Assembly (NCBI GenBank): GCA_035938875.1
Contig: DASZGL010000070.1
Location: forward strand, 1-14,362
Direction: 5' to 3'
Source of the DNA: DASZGL01 sp035938875
GTDB taxonomy: Bacteria > Chloroflexota > Dormibacteria > Aeolococcales > Aeolococcaceae
DNA length: 14,362 nt
Numbering within the stretch: position 1 is the first letter of the stretch; each line of letters opens with the position of its first letter. Both the position numbers and the translations under genes were made by a program. This document shows, in pieces, positions 6,225 to 14,085 of the stretch. The notes under the pieces are model-generated. The model saw only the letters and a list, made by a program, of their open reading frames with translations, was not told the origin of the DNA and did not search any database.

Positions 6225-6977
6225 ATGGCCGCGGTCATGCCCCGTCCGGCGCTTGCCGCGGAGCCGCAGCTGCGTCCCGTCATCAGCTTCCACGGCGTGG
6301 GCAAGACCTACCCCAACGGGACCGTCGCACTGCGTGACGTGAACCTGGCGATCAACCAGACTGACTTCGTCTTCCTGGTCGGCGCCAGCGGTGCGGGCAA
6401 GTCGACCCTGGTGCGGCTGCTGATCCGCGAAGAGGTGGCCAGCTCGGGGCGCATCTTCGTCGAAGGGCGCGAGATCACCGGCATGCCCAGGCGCAAGCTG
6501 CCCAAGCTGCGACGCACCTTCGGGATCGTCTTCCAGGACTACAAACTGCTGCAGCGGGCGACAGTCGCGCAGAACGTCGCCTTCGCCCTGCAGGTGACCC
6601 AACCGGGTCTCCGCCATCTCCGTGAGAAGGTGGAGGAGGCGTTGTGGATCGTTGGGCTCGAGAGCAAGCTCGAGAAGTTTCCCGACGAGCTCAGTGGTGG
6701 CGAGCAGCAGCGCGTGGCCATCGCCCGCGCGTTGGTGCACCGCCCGCGCATCTTCCTCGCCGATGAGCCGACGGGGAACCTCGATCCCGACACGTCGTGG
6801 GGCATCGTGCAGCTGCTGCTGCAGATCAACCACCGTGGCACGACGGTGGTGATGGCCACGCACAACCGCGAGGTCGTCGACCTCGTCCGCCGCCGGGTGA
6901 TCGCCATCGAAGGCGGCCGGGTTGTCCGCGACGAGATCGAGGGACGTTACCTCAAGGAAGGCGAGGCAACCATATGA
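6225..6977 (+). CDS. ftsE: Cell division ATP-binding protein FtsE
   Basis: FtsE is the cytoplasmic ABC ATPase of the FtsEX complex, which gates peptidoglycan hydrolases during division or elongation. From ATG 6225 the product has 250 residues. It contains Walker A GASGAGKST (53-61), Q-loop Gln104 in FQDYKLL, signature LSGGEQQR (156-163), Walker B IFLADEP with Glu181, and H-loop His213. SFHGVGKTYPNG near the start and NQTDFVFLVGASGAGKST are typical of FtsE. The start is uncertain. ATG 6156 would add 23 residues unlike FtsE, ATG 6237 would remove four, and none has a strong Shine-Dalgarno. ATG 6225 is preferred because a small frame ends two bases before it and family similarity begins soon after. 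Its TGA overlaps the ftsX ATG as ATGA. Confidence 0.95.
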   Translation: MAAVMPRPALAAEPQLRPVISFHGVGKTYPNGTVALRDVNLAINQTDFVFLVGASGAGKSTLVRLLIREEVASSGRIFVEGREITGMPRRKLPKLRRTFGIVFQDYKLLQRATVAQNVAFALQVTQPGLRHLREKVEEALWIVGLESKLEKFPDELSGGEQQRVAIARALVHRPRIFLADEPTGNLDPDTSWGIVQLLLQINHRGTTVVMATHNREVVDLVRRRVIAIEGGRVVRDEIEGRYLKEGEATI

Positions 6978-7873
6978 TGCGGATGCTCGCCAGCCTGCGC
7001 TTTGCTGTGGTCAGCGCTGGCCAGAACTTCTACCGCAACCTGGCGGTGTCACTGGCGGCGGTCTTCACCATGGGACTCATCCTTCTCCTGGTGGGCATGG
7101 CACTGCTCGGCACTCACATGCTCAACCAGGTGCTCACCGACGAGCAGGCGCGAGCGAGCAACATCAAGGTGTATCTCCAGGATGGCGTCTCCCTGGCATC
7201 GGTCAACAACCTGCAGCAACAGCTGGCCGCCGATCCGCGCATATCGGCGGTGCACTTCGAAAACAAGGACGACGCCGCCAACGAGCTGCGCAACCACGAT
7301 CTCGGCGTGGCCCTTGACGCTGTGGGCTCCAACCCCCTGCCGGCGTCACTCAACCTCGATCTGCGGCGACTCGCCGACCTGCCCGACATCGACGCCATGG
7401 TGCGCACCAACGCCATCGTGGATCGGGGAAGCAAACCGACCAGCTATAACCCCGACGTCATCGGCAAGTTGCAAACACTGATCCGAGTTCTCCAGATCAT
7501 CGCCGTGGTCATCGCCGCAGTTCTCGGGGTGATCAGCCTGGTGATCATCATGAACACCATCCGCACCGCCGTGTACGTCCGCCGCCGCGAGATCGAGATC
7601 ATGAAGCTGGTCGGGGCCACCGACTGGTTCGTTCGCTGGCCGTTCATCCTCGAGGGTGTCCTCGGCGGCATCCTCGCGGCGCTGCTCGCCGGCGGCGTCA
7701 TCGCCGCCTTCTACAAGCCCGCCGTGTCCAACCTCAAGTCCACCCTGTTCATCTTTCCGCTCACCTATGACGGCTCGTTCCTCAGTGCTCTGATTCTCAT
7801 GCTCGTCGCCGGTGGCGGCGCGCTCGGCGCGTTCGGCAGCTATCTTGGGGTACGACGTTTCCTCTCGGTTTGA
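6974..7873 (+). CDS. ftsX: Cell division protein FtsX
   Basis: FtsX is the membrane partner of FtsE. The 299-residue product has a first transmembrane helix at about 22-47, an extracytoplasmic loop at about 48-165, and three further helices at about 170-195, 224-247 and 268-290. The loop contains the pattern KVYLQDG...LQQQLAADPRIS...F, typical of the FtsX external domain that contacts a coiled-coil hydrolase. The cytoplasmic motif VRRREIEIMKLVGATDWFVRWPFILEG (about 202-228, in two blocks) is the coupling loop to FtsE. Two adjacent ATGs (6974, 6977) are possible. The first gives an ATGA overlap with ftsE, and AGGAAGG with GAGG lies 7-11 bases upstream. The next gene encodes the likely regulated hydrolase, 57 bases downstream. 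Confidence 0.95.
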   Translation: MMRMLASLRFAVVSAGQNFYRNLAVSLAAVFTMGLILLLVGMALLGTHMLNQVLTDEQARASNIKVYLQDGVSLASVNNLQQQLAADPRISAVHFENKDDAANELRNHDLGVALDAVGSNPLPASLNLDLRRLADLPDIDAMVRTNAIVDRGSKPTSYNPDVIGKLQTLIRVLQIIAVVIAAVLGVISLVIIMNTIRTAVYVRRREIEIMKLVGATDWFVRWPFILEGVLGGILAALLAGGVIAAFYKPAVSNLKSTLFIFPLTYDGSFLSALILMLVAGGGALGAFGSYLGVRRFLSV

Positions 7874-7930
7874 CCAATTCGTCACACGCGTTTCAGCCAA
7901 CGTTGTCGCACACTACCCACCTACGGTCCC

Positions 7931-9187
7931 ATGAGAGAGACACAGACCACACCGCATCACCTCGCCAGGGCCCGGGCATCCTGCGCCACAGCGGTTCGCC
8001 GCCATCGCATTCGCCGTGGTGCTGCGCTGCTCGCCCTGGTCGTCACCCTGGTGGGCAGCAGCGCTCCGGCGGCGCTGCACACCTCGGCTGACACGTACGA
8101 CGACCAGATCAACGGCAAGCAGAACCAGCTCAACCAGACCGACAGCCTGATCGGCCAGCTGCAGCGAGATATCGCCGACCTGGCCAACCAGGAGGTTCAG
8201 CTGCGCAATCTCATCGCCGCGCTCGACCAGCAGATCACCACGCAGAAGCAGAAGATCGTTGACCAGCAGGCGAAGCTCGACCAGGTCACCGCGACCCTGG
8301 CCGCCGCCCAGGCGCAGCTGGAAGCCGCTCGGGCGCGTGTAGCCGCCGACAAGGCATCACTGGCGCAGCAGCTGGTATCCATCTACAAGCTGGGAGACGA
8401 CACGGCGATCAACGACATCCTCAGCGCCGGCAACTTCAACGAGTTCTGGCAACGTCTCATCGACGTCCACCGTGTTGCCGGCAACGAGCAGAGCGTCGTC
8501 AACGTCGTCACGTCGGAGGAGCACGACGTCGCCGCCACCGTGACCCGCATCAGCGACGACAAGGCGCAGCAGGCGAGGCTCCTCGACCAGCTGCACGCCG
8601 ACGCCGATCAGCTGCAGCAGCAATACGCGTCCCGGCAGCAGGCACAGCGGCAGCTGGCGATCATCGTCGCCCAGGACCAAACGCGTCTGGCCCTCGAGGA
8701 GCAAAGCCGCAAGGACCTGGCGGCGCAGATCGACGCGCTCAAGGCGGAGCAGGAGGCGGCGAGGCGCCGCGGCGGTGGCAACGGCCATTTCATCTGGCCG
8801 CTGCAGGGAACCATCACCCAGTACTACGGCTGCACCAACTACCCGTTCGAGGCGTATGACCCGGGCTGTCCCTATCCGCACCGCTTCCACAGCGGGCTCG
8901 ACATCGCCAACGCGTGGGGATCACCGATCGTCGCCGGGGACACCGGGATCGCCCATCCCTACTTCAGCAGCTACGGCTGCGGCAATCATGTGATCATCGT
9001 CCACGGCAACGGCTGGACGTCCCTCTACTGCCACATGTCGTCGCTGGCGGTTTCGGACGGGCAGGTGGTCGGTCGGGGACAGTACATCGGCAACGAGGGC
9101 AGCACCGGGAACTCGTCGGGGCCCCATCTGCATTTCCAGATCGAGCTCAATGGCGTCACCAAAGATCCCATACAGTACCTGTCGTGA
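7931..9187 (+). CDS. Secreted coiled-coil M23 peptidase, EnvC-like
   Basis: The 418-residue product has a basic N-terminus (RRHRIRR) and a hydrophobic segment at about 30-49, so it is probably exported by Sec. Two long coiled-coil stretches, rich in Gln/Ala, follow at about 56-150 and 195-280. A LytM/M23 endopeptidase domain spans about 284-415. The zinc ligands are intact (His320 and Asp324 in HSGLD, His401 in HLH), as are the catalytic histidines 368 (YCHM) and 399. It may therefore cut peptidoglycan cross-links itself, unlike E. coli EnvC, whose LytM domain lacks the ligands and only activates amidases. Four cysteines (301, 313, 350, 367) in the domain could form disulfides. Lying directly after ftsX suggests control by FtsEX. 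ATG 7931 has no clear Shine-Dalgarno, so the start is less certain than the rest. Its TGA overlaps the GTG of the next gene. Confidence 0.93.
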   Translation: MRETQTTPHHLARARASCATAVRRHRIRRGAALLALVVTLVGSSAPAALHTSADTYDDQINGKQNQLNQTDSLIGQLQRDIADLANQEVQLRNLIAALDQQITTQKQKIVDQQAKLDQVTATLAAAQAQLEAARARVAADKASLAQQLVSIYKLGDDTAINDILSAGNFNEFWQRLIDVHRVAGNEQSVVNVVTSEEHDVAATVTRISDDKAQQARLLDQLHADADQLQQQYASRQQAQRQLAIIVAQDQTRLALEEQSRKDLAAQIDALKAEQEAARRRGGGNGHFIWPLQGTITQYYGCTNYPFEAYDPGCPYPHRFHSGLDIANAWGSPIVAGDTGIAHPYFSSYGCGNHVIIVHGNGWTSLYCHMSSLAVSDGQVVGRGQYIGNEGSTGNSSGPHLHFQIELNGVTKDPIQYLS

Positions 9188-10602
9188 CTTCGACGCCTCC
9201 TGACTCCCCACCGGAATGGGTGTTGGGAGGCGGGGGCGCTCCGCCACCACCACGACCAGGTGGTCGCGGCGGCTGGCGCAACAACAACTGGGTCATGGTC
9301 GTGGCCACAATCGTGGCTTGCTATGTCACCGGACTCACGGTCACGAACCTATCGGGAACCGCGGGACCGGCGGGCATCTGGATCGACCGACTCTTCCCGC
9401 ACATCGGCAGCAGCCGCGTCGACGACCCCAGCGTCAACAGTGCCTGGGACATCGTCCGGCGCGAGTACGTCTTCCGCAACGTCGACGCCACGGCGGCGAC
9501 CCAGGGGGCAGAAGCGGGGATCATCCAGGCCCTACATGACAATCCCAAGTTCAACGACAAGTTCTCGGCGTTCTTCACCAAGGACGAGTACGCATCGTTG
9601 CAGAATGACCTGCGCGGCCAGCGATCAGGCAGCATCGGTATCGCCCTGGAGCCACGCTGCACGGCAGCTGTGATCTGTCCCGCGGGGAGCACGCCCAACG
9701 TCGTGGCCATCGAGGAGGTGCTCCGCGGCCAGCCCGCCGATCGTGCTGGGCTGCGCAACGGCGACATTCTGATCCGCGTCAACGGCACCGATGTGCAGTC
9801 GCTGGGGACGGATGCCAACCAGCGCATCGACAAGCTGCGCACCCTGGTGCGAGGTGACGCCGGGACCGCGGTCACTCTCAGTGTCCAGCGCGGTGCCCAG
9901 GTCATCGACATCAGCGTGCAGCGCGCCGACCTGCAGATTCCCTCGGTGTACTCGCAGCGATTCGGCAGCGTGCTCTACGTGCAGATCACCACCTTCGAGG
10001 AGCAGACCGGCAGCGACTTCCGCAAGGCGGTGCAGGACGGCATCAACCAGCATCTCACCTCGGTCGTCCTGGACCTTCGTCACAATCCCGGTGGGCTGGT
10101 CACCGCCGCGCAGTCGGTGGCCAGTGAGTTCCTGGTTACCGGCGCCAACGAGCGCGACGTCGTCGTTCGTCGTGGGCGTCTCGACCAGAACGGCGATCCC
10201 AACACCGCCGAGAAGGTGGAGCACGATCCCATCACGTCGGGCGGCATCGCACCATCGTTGCGGCTGGTGGTGCTGGTCGACGGCAGCAGCGCCAGCGCGT
10301 CGGAGATCGTCACCGCGGCCCTGCACGACTACAAGCGCGGCTCGGTCGTCGGTAACAAGACCTTCGGCAAGGGGTCGGTGCAGGAGGACTTCACGCTGCC
10401 CGACGGCAACGATCTCCACCTCACCGTGGAGCGCTGGTTCGGCCCCGCGGGCGAGACCATCGACGGGGCGGGGATCACGCCCGATCAGACAGTCGGCATC
10501 CCCGACGACGATCACCGCTTCCGCCTCGACAGCCAGAGCGCCGATCCTGCGCAGGATGCGCAGCTCCAGGCTGCGCTGAGTGCGGCACAGGTGACGCCGT
10601 AG
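9184..10602 (+). CDS. ctpA: S41 carboxyl-terminal processing protease, CtpA-like
   Basis: The product is a membrane-anchored serine protease that trims or degrades exported proteins from their C-termini. GTG 9184 overlaps the preceding stop as GTGA and gives 472 residues. A Pro/Gly-rich cytoplasmic tail (about 1-33) precedes one transmembrane helix at about 36-55. A PDZ domain covers about 148-236 (GLRNGDILIRVNG near 189-201), and the S41 catalytic core lies at about 255-445. The nucleophile is Ser371 in GSSASASE, and the general base is Lys396 in KTFGKGSVQ, with the 25-residue spacing known from Prc. The start of the PDZ domain carries a short insertion with Cys159 and Cys165. In E. coli and Pseudomonas, related proteases degrade peptidoglycan hydrolases. 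The adjacent M23 gene makes a similar relation plausible here but unproven. Confidence 0.95.
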   Translation: MTSTPPDSPPEWVLGGGGAPPPPRPGGRGGWRNNNWVMVVATIVACYVTGLTVTNLSGTAGPAGIWIDRLFPHIGSSRVDDPSVNSAWDIVRREYVFRNVDATAATQGAEAGIIQALHDNPKFNDKFSAFFTKDEYASLQNDLRGQRSGSIGIALEPRCTAAVICPAGSTPNVVAIEEVLRGQPADRAGLRNGDILIRVNGTDVQSLGTDANQRIDKLRTLVRGDAGTAVTLSVQRGAQVIDISVQRADLQIPSVYSQRFGSVLYVQITTFEEQTGSDFRKAVQDGINQHLTSVVLDLRHNPGGLVTAAQSVASEFLVTGANERDVVVRRGRLDQNGDPNTAEKVEHDPITSGGIAPSLRLVVLVDGSSASASEIVTAALHDYKRGSVVGNKTFGKGSVQEDFTLPDGNDLHLTVERWFGPAGETIDGAGITPDQTVGIPDDDHRFRLDSQSADPAQDAQLQAALSAAQVTP

Positions 10603-10650
10603 ACGCCATCGCCTGTGCCGAGACGTGCGGTTGGGGCGAGGCGGCGGGGG

Positions 10651-10656
10651 TATACT
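10651..10656 (+). promoter_or_regulatory. -10 box for the lpd-bkd operon, probable leaderless start
   Basis: TATACT ends nine bases before GTG 10666, so transcription would begin at or within about three bases of the start codon. There is no Shine-Dalgarno. TTGGGG at 10631-10636 is a possible but closely spaced -35 (14 bases). Together with the 63-base gap after ctpA this marks a new transcription unit. Confidence 0.5.
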
Positions 10657-10665
10657 CGGCGGGCT

Positions 10666-12063
10666 GTGTCTGACCGCTACGACGTCGCCATCCTCGGCGG
10701 GGGATTCGGCGGTTACGTGGCAGCGATCCGCGCCGCGCAGCTGGGTCTGCACACTGCCCTCGTCGAGCGCGACAAGGTGGGCGGCACCTGCCTGCATCGC
10801 GGCTGCATTCCCACCAAGGCGCTTCTTCAGACCGCGTTCCTGCTCGACGCGGCGCGTCACGGCGAGCGCTTCGGCGTACGCATCGGCGAGGTCGAGCTCG
10901 ACTACGCGACTGCGGCGAAGTACCGTGACCAGGTCGTCGGTCAGCTGTACCGCGGTGTCGAGTCGCTCCTCAAGAAAAACGGTGTCACCGTGGTGCGCGG
11001 GCACGGCCGATTCGCCGGTGGTGGGGTGCTGCAGGTCAGCGGCGCTGACGGCTATACCGACGTCGCCGCCGAGTCGGTCATCCTGGCGTCGGGTTCGCGA
11101 GTGCGATCACTGCCCGGGCTGGAGATCGACGGCAGTCACGTCATCAGCAGCGACGACGCGCTCAAGCTCGATCACGCACCGCGGTCCGCGGTGATCCTCG
11201 GCGCCGGGGCGGTGGGCGTGGAGTTCGCCTCGATGTATCGGAGCATGGGCTCCGAGGTGACGCTCGTCGAGGTCGCCGAGCGGCTCGTCCCCCTCGAGGA
11301 CGACGACGTCGGCACTCAATTGCAGCGCAGCTTCGAGCGTCGTGGCATTCGCTGCCTTGCCGGCGCTCGTCTCGATCCCGGGTCTCTGGAGCGCAACGAG
11401 GGCGGCATCGCGGTGACCGTCGCCCGCGATGGCAAGGAGGAACGCGTCCAGGGCGAGCTGCTGCTCGTCGCCGTCGGCAGGGCGGCCAACCTCGAGGACA
11501 TCGGCATCGACGGCACCTCGGTGCGCACCGAGAACGGTGCCGTCGTCGTCGACGACCTGCAGGCCACCGGCGAACCCGGCGTGTACGCTGTTGGTGACAT
11601 GGTCGGCGGTTTCTTGCTGGCGCACAAGGCAGCACACCAGGGCATCATCGCCGCCGAGGCGATCGCGGGACAGGATCCTCATCCTCTCGATCCGATCCTG
11701 GTGCCGCGCACCACCTACTGCTCGCCGCAGATCGGTTCAATGGGCCTCAGCGAGCGCGAAGCGCGCGCCGCCGGCCACGAGGTGCGCTCCGGGACGTTTC
11801 CGTTCCGAGCCAACAGCCGCGCCGTCATCTGGGGGGAGGCCGAGGGTTTCTGCAAGGTCGTCACCGACGCCGCCAGCGACGAGATCCTCGGCGTGCACAT
11901 GCTGGGACAGGAGGTGACCGAGCTGGTCGCCGGCCCAGCGCTGGGCGCGCTGCTCGAAGCGACGCCCTACGAGATGTCGCGCGCGGTCGCACCTCACCCG
12001 ACACTGAGCGAAGTGCTCGCCGAGGCGGCGATGGCGGTGCGCGGCCAGGCGATTCATGTCTAG
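10666..12063 (+). CDS. lpdA: Dihydrolipoyl dehydrogenase (E3)
   Basis: E3 reoxidises dihydrolipoyl groups of 2-oxoacid dehydrogenase complexes and passes the electrons through FAD to NAD+. From GTG 10666 the product has 465 residues, the usual length. It shows the FAD-binding GGGFGG motif (11-16), the redox pair Cys42/Cys47 in TCLHRGCIPTK, an NAD-binding GAGAVG motif near 180, and a second FAD motif, GVYAVGDM, near 305. The dimer-interface catalytic pair is His444/Glu449 in PHPTLSE. The usual HAHP is APHP here, so the first, non-catalytic His is replaced. An upstream in-frame ATG-like start at 10615 would add 17 arginine-rich residues and swallow the promoter, so it is not used. The place at the head of a bkd operon suggests an E3 dedicated to that complex (LpdV type). 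Confidence 0.95.
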   Translation: MSDRYDVAILGGGFGGYVAAIRAAQLGLHTALVERDKVGGTCLHRGCIPTKALLQTAFLLDAARHGERFGVRIGEVELDYATAAKYRDQVVGQLYRGVESLLKKNGVTVVRGHGRFAGGGVLQVSGADGYTDVAAESVILASGSRVRSLPGLEIDGSHVISSDDALKLDHAPRSAVILGAGAVGVEFASMYRSMGSEVTLVEVAERLVPLEDDDVGTQLQRSFERRGIRCLAGARLDPGSLERNEGGIAVTVARDGKEERVQGELLLVAVGRAANLEDIGIDGTSVRTENGAVVVDDLQATGEPGVYAVGDMVGGFLLAHKAAHQGIIAAEAIAGQDPHPLDPILVPRTTYCSPQIGSMGLSEREARAAGHEVRSGTFPFRANSRAVIWGEAEGFCKVVTDAASDEILGVHMLGQEVTELVAGPALGALLEATPYEMSRAVAPHPTLSEVLAEAAMAVRGQAIHV

Positions 12064-12074
12064 ACGTGGCGCGC

Positions 12075-12081
12075 AAGGGGG
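12075..12081 (+). promoter_or_regulatory. Ribosome binding site that decides the E1alpha start
   Basis: AAGGGGG lies seven bases before GTG 12089. This favours GTG 12089 over ATG 12056, which would overlap the end of lpd by eight bases and adds eleven residues unlike the family. Confidence 0.65.
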
Positions 12082-12088
12082 ATCACAC

Positions 12089-13102
12089 GTGGCTGTAGCA
12101 AAACCCAAGCCGGACGCGCGGCAGGATTCCAAGGTCGATCCCGATCTGCTGCGCACCATGTACCGGCACATGGTGCGTGCCCGCGTCCTCGACGAGCGCA
12201 TGTGGGTGCTCAACCGGCAGGGGCGGGCGCCGTTCGTCATCTCCTGTCAGGGACACGAGGCGGCGCAGGTCGGCATGGCCATGGCTCTGCGCCCCGGCTA
12301 CGACTGGCTGGCACCGTACTACCGCGACCTGGCGGTGACGCTGGTGATCGGCATGACGCCGCGTGATCACCTGCTGGCCGTGCTGGCGCGCGCCGCTGAT
12401 CCCAACAGTGGCGCGCGGCAGATGCCGGCGCACTACGGCTGCCGGCGGCTCAACATCATCACCGGTGGGTCTCCGGTCGCCACTCAGGTGCTCCACGCCG
12501 CCGGCGCGGCGCTGGCCAGCAAGGTTCGCGGCGAGGACGCGGTTGCCTTGACGTCTCTGGGTGAAGGAAGCACCAGCGAGGGTGACTTCCACGAGGGACT
12601 CAACTTCGCCGCGGTGCACCGCCTGCCGGTCATCTGCGTCGTGGAGAACAACGGCTACGCCATCAGCGTGCCCTGGGAGAAGCAGGGGGCGATCAAGGAC
12701 GTCGCCCAGCGGGCACAGGGATACGGCATGCCCGGCGTCATCGTCGACGGCACCGATGTCGTCGCCTGCTACCACGCCGCCGTCGAGGCGGTGGCGCGGG
12801 GACGCAGAGGTGAGGGGCCCACGCTCATCGAGGCCAAGGTCGCGCGCCTCACGCCGCACAGCTCCGACGACGACGACCGCGTCTATCGCAGTCGCGAGGA
12901 GGTGGCCGACAACAAGGCGCACGACTGTGTGGCGCGGTTCCGCCTGGAGCTGGAGGAGTCGGGTGTCCTCGCACCCGGTGACGCAGCTGAGATCCGCGCC
13001 GAGGCGATGCGCGAGGTCGACCGCGCGCTGGAGGAAGCCGAGGCGTCACCTCTGCCGTCACCGGAGTCGGCGCTGCTCCACGTCTACGCCGAGGACGTTT
13101 GA
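12089..13102 (+). CDS. bkdA: 2-oxoacid dehydrogenase E1 alpha subunit, probably branched-chain type
   Basis: E1alpha, with E1beta, forms the thiamine diphosphate-dependent decarboxylase that acts on 2-oxoacids and transfers the acyl group to lipoyl-E2. The 337-residue product contains YYRDLAVTLVIGMTPRD near 77, ADPNSGARQMPAHYG near 103-117 and the cofactor motif from GEG (158-160) to ENN (186-188). RLTPHSSDDDDRVYRSREE lies near 252-270. The spacing and the DPNS-RQMP-H and TPHSSDDDD motifs are those of branched-chain E1alpha, not of pyruvate E1alpha. Gene order supports the same choice. Reading starts at GTG 12089. Its TGA overlaps the next ATG (TGATG), so the two E1 subunits are translationally coupled. 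Substrate preference cannot be proven from sequence. Confidence 0.92.
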   Translation: MAVAKPKPDARQDSKVDPDLLRTMYRHMVRARVLDERMWVLNRQGRAPFVISCQGHEAAQVGMAMALRPGYDWLAPYYRDLAVTLVIGMTPRDHLLAVLARAADPNSGARQMPAHYGCRRLNIITGGSPVATQVLHAAGAALASKVRGEDAVALTSLGEGSTSEGDFHEGLNFAAVHRLPVICVVENNGYAISVPWEKQGAIKDVAQRAQGYGMPGVIVDGTDVVACYHAAVEAVARGRRGEGPTLIEAKVARLTPHSSDDDDRVYRSREEVADNKAHDCVARFRLELEESGVLAPGDAAEIRAEAMREVDRALEEAEASPLPSPESALLHVYAEDV

Positions 13103-14085
13103 TGGCCGTCAAGACATACATCGAAGCCATTCGCGACGGTATGCGCGACGAGATGCGCAAGGACGAGCGTGTCATCGTGCTGGGCGAGGACGTCGGCGTC
13201 AAGGGCGGCGTGTTCAAGGCCACCGAGGGGCTGCACAAGGAATTCGGTGAGATGCGTGTCATCGACACTCCGCTCGCCGAGTCGGGCATCGTCGGCGTCG
13301 CCATCGGCGCCGCCATCAACGGGTTGCGCCCCATCGCCGAGATCCAGTTCCAGGACTTCATCATGCCCGCGGTTGACCAGATCATCAGCGAGGCGGCGAA
13401 GATCCGATACCGGAGCAACAACGACTTTGGCGTGCCCATGGTGGTGCGTGCCCCCTTTGGCGGCGGCGTGCACGGCGCTCTCTATCACTCCCAGTCGATG
13501 GAGGCGATGTTCTGCCACATCCCCGGACTCAAGGTGGTGGTGCCGAGCACGCCGCACGACGCCAAGGGACTGCTCCGCTCGGCGATTCGTGACCCCGACC
13601 CGGTGCTCTACTTCGAGCACAAACGCGCCTACCGGCTGATCAAGGGTGAGGTCCCCGAGGACGAATACACCGAACCACTGGGAAGGGCAGCGGTGCGCCG
13701 CAGCGGCGACGACATCGCCATCTTCAGCTACGGGCTCATGGTGCACTTCTGTCTCGAGGCTGCCGAGGCGCTGTCCCGCGACGGCTTCGAGTGCGAGGTC
13801 GTCGACCTGCGCAGCCTGCGCCCACTGGATCGCCAGGCAATCGTCGACGCGGCAAAAAAGTGCGGCAAGGTTCTCGTCGTCCAGGAGGCCAACCTCGCCG
13901 TCAGCGTGGCCAGCGAGGTCGCCGCCATCGTCGCCGAGGAATGCTTTGAGTACCTCGACGCGCCGGTGCGCCGTCTCGGCGGCCCCGAGGTGCCGGCGGT
14001 GCCGTTCTCACCTCCGTTGGAGGAGTTCTACATGGTCAATCCCGCCAAGGTCGAACACGCGCTTCGCGAGCTGGCCGCGTACTGA
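13102..14085 (+). CDS. bkdB: 2-oxoacid dehydrogenase E1 beta subunit, probably branched-chain type
   Basis: E1beta forms the second half of the alpha2beta2 thiamine enzyme. The 327-residue product has the typical MAVKTYIEAIRDGM start, GEDVG at 28-32, the cofactor-activating glutamate in TPLAESGIVG (Glu60), and the pyrimidine-binding region through EIQFQDFIMPAVDQI near 92-106. The RAPFGGGVHGALYHSQSMEA block lies near 115-134. The C-terminal half has the transketolase-type DLRSLRPLDRQAIVDAAKK stretch near 235-253. ATG 13102 overlaps the preceding TGA; GAGG lies seven bases upstream. A TTG three bases earlier in frame is ignored. The TGA at the end overlaps the ATG of E2, again as TGATG. Confidence 0.95.
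   Translation: MAVKTYIEAIRDGMRDEMRKDERVIVLGEDVGVKGGVFKATEGLHKEFGEMRVIDTPLAESGIVGVAIGAAINGLRPIAEIQFQDFIMPAVDQIISEAAKIRYRSNNDFGVPMVVRAPFGGGVHGALYHSQSMEAMFCHIPGLKVVVPSTPHDAKGLLRSAIRDPDPVLYFEHKRAYRLIKGEVPEDEYTEPLGRAAVRRSGDDIAIFSYGLMVHFCLEAAEALSRDGFECEVVDLRSLRPLDRQAIVDAAKKCGKVLVVQEANLAVSVASEVAAIVAEECFEYLDAPVRRLGGPEVPAVPFSPPLEEFYMVNPAKVEHALRELAAY

Noticed and set aside
5709..6863. Long - strand open frame covering the ftsE leader and ftsE
   Set aside because: It is antisense to ftsE over most of its length; the rest is Arg/Pro/Gly-rich low-complexity sequence without a start context.
7870..7930. Promoter for the EnvC-like gene (TTGACC at 7870, TACGGT at 7922)
   Set aside because: The two boxes are spaced far too widely, and TACGGT is only three bases from the ATG. 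The gene is more likely read through from ftsX.
9625..11004. Long - strand open frame across ctpA and lpd (459 codons)
   Set aside because: It spans two unrelated sense genes and their intergenic promoter and shows no recognisable domain, so it is a GC shadow.
12056..12088. E1alpha starting at ATG 12056
   Set aside because: GTG 12089 has a strong AAGGGGG site at the right distance, and the extra residues are unlike the family.
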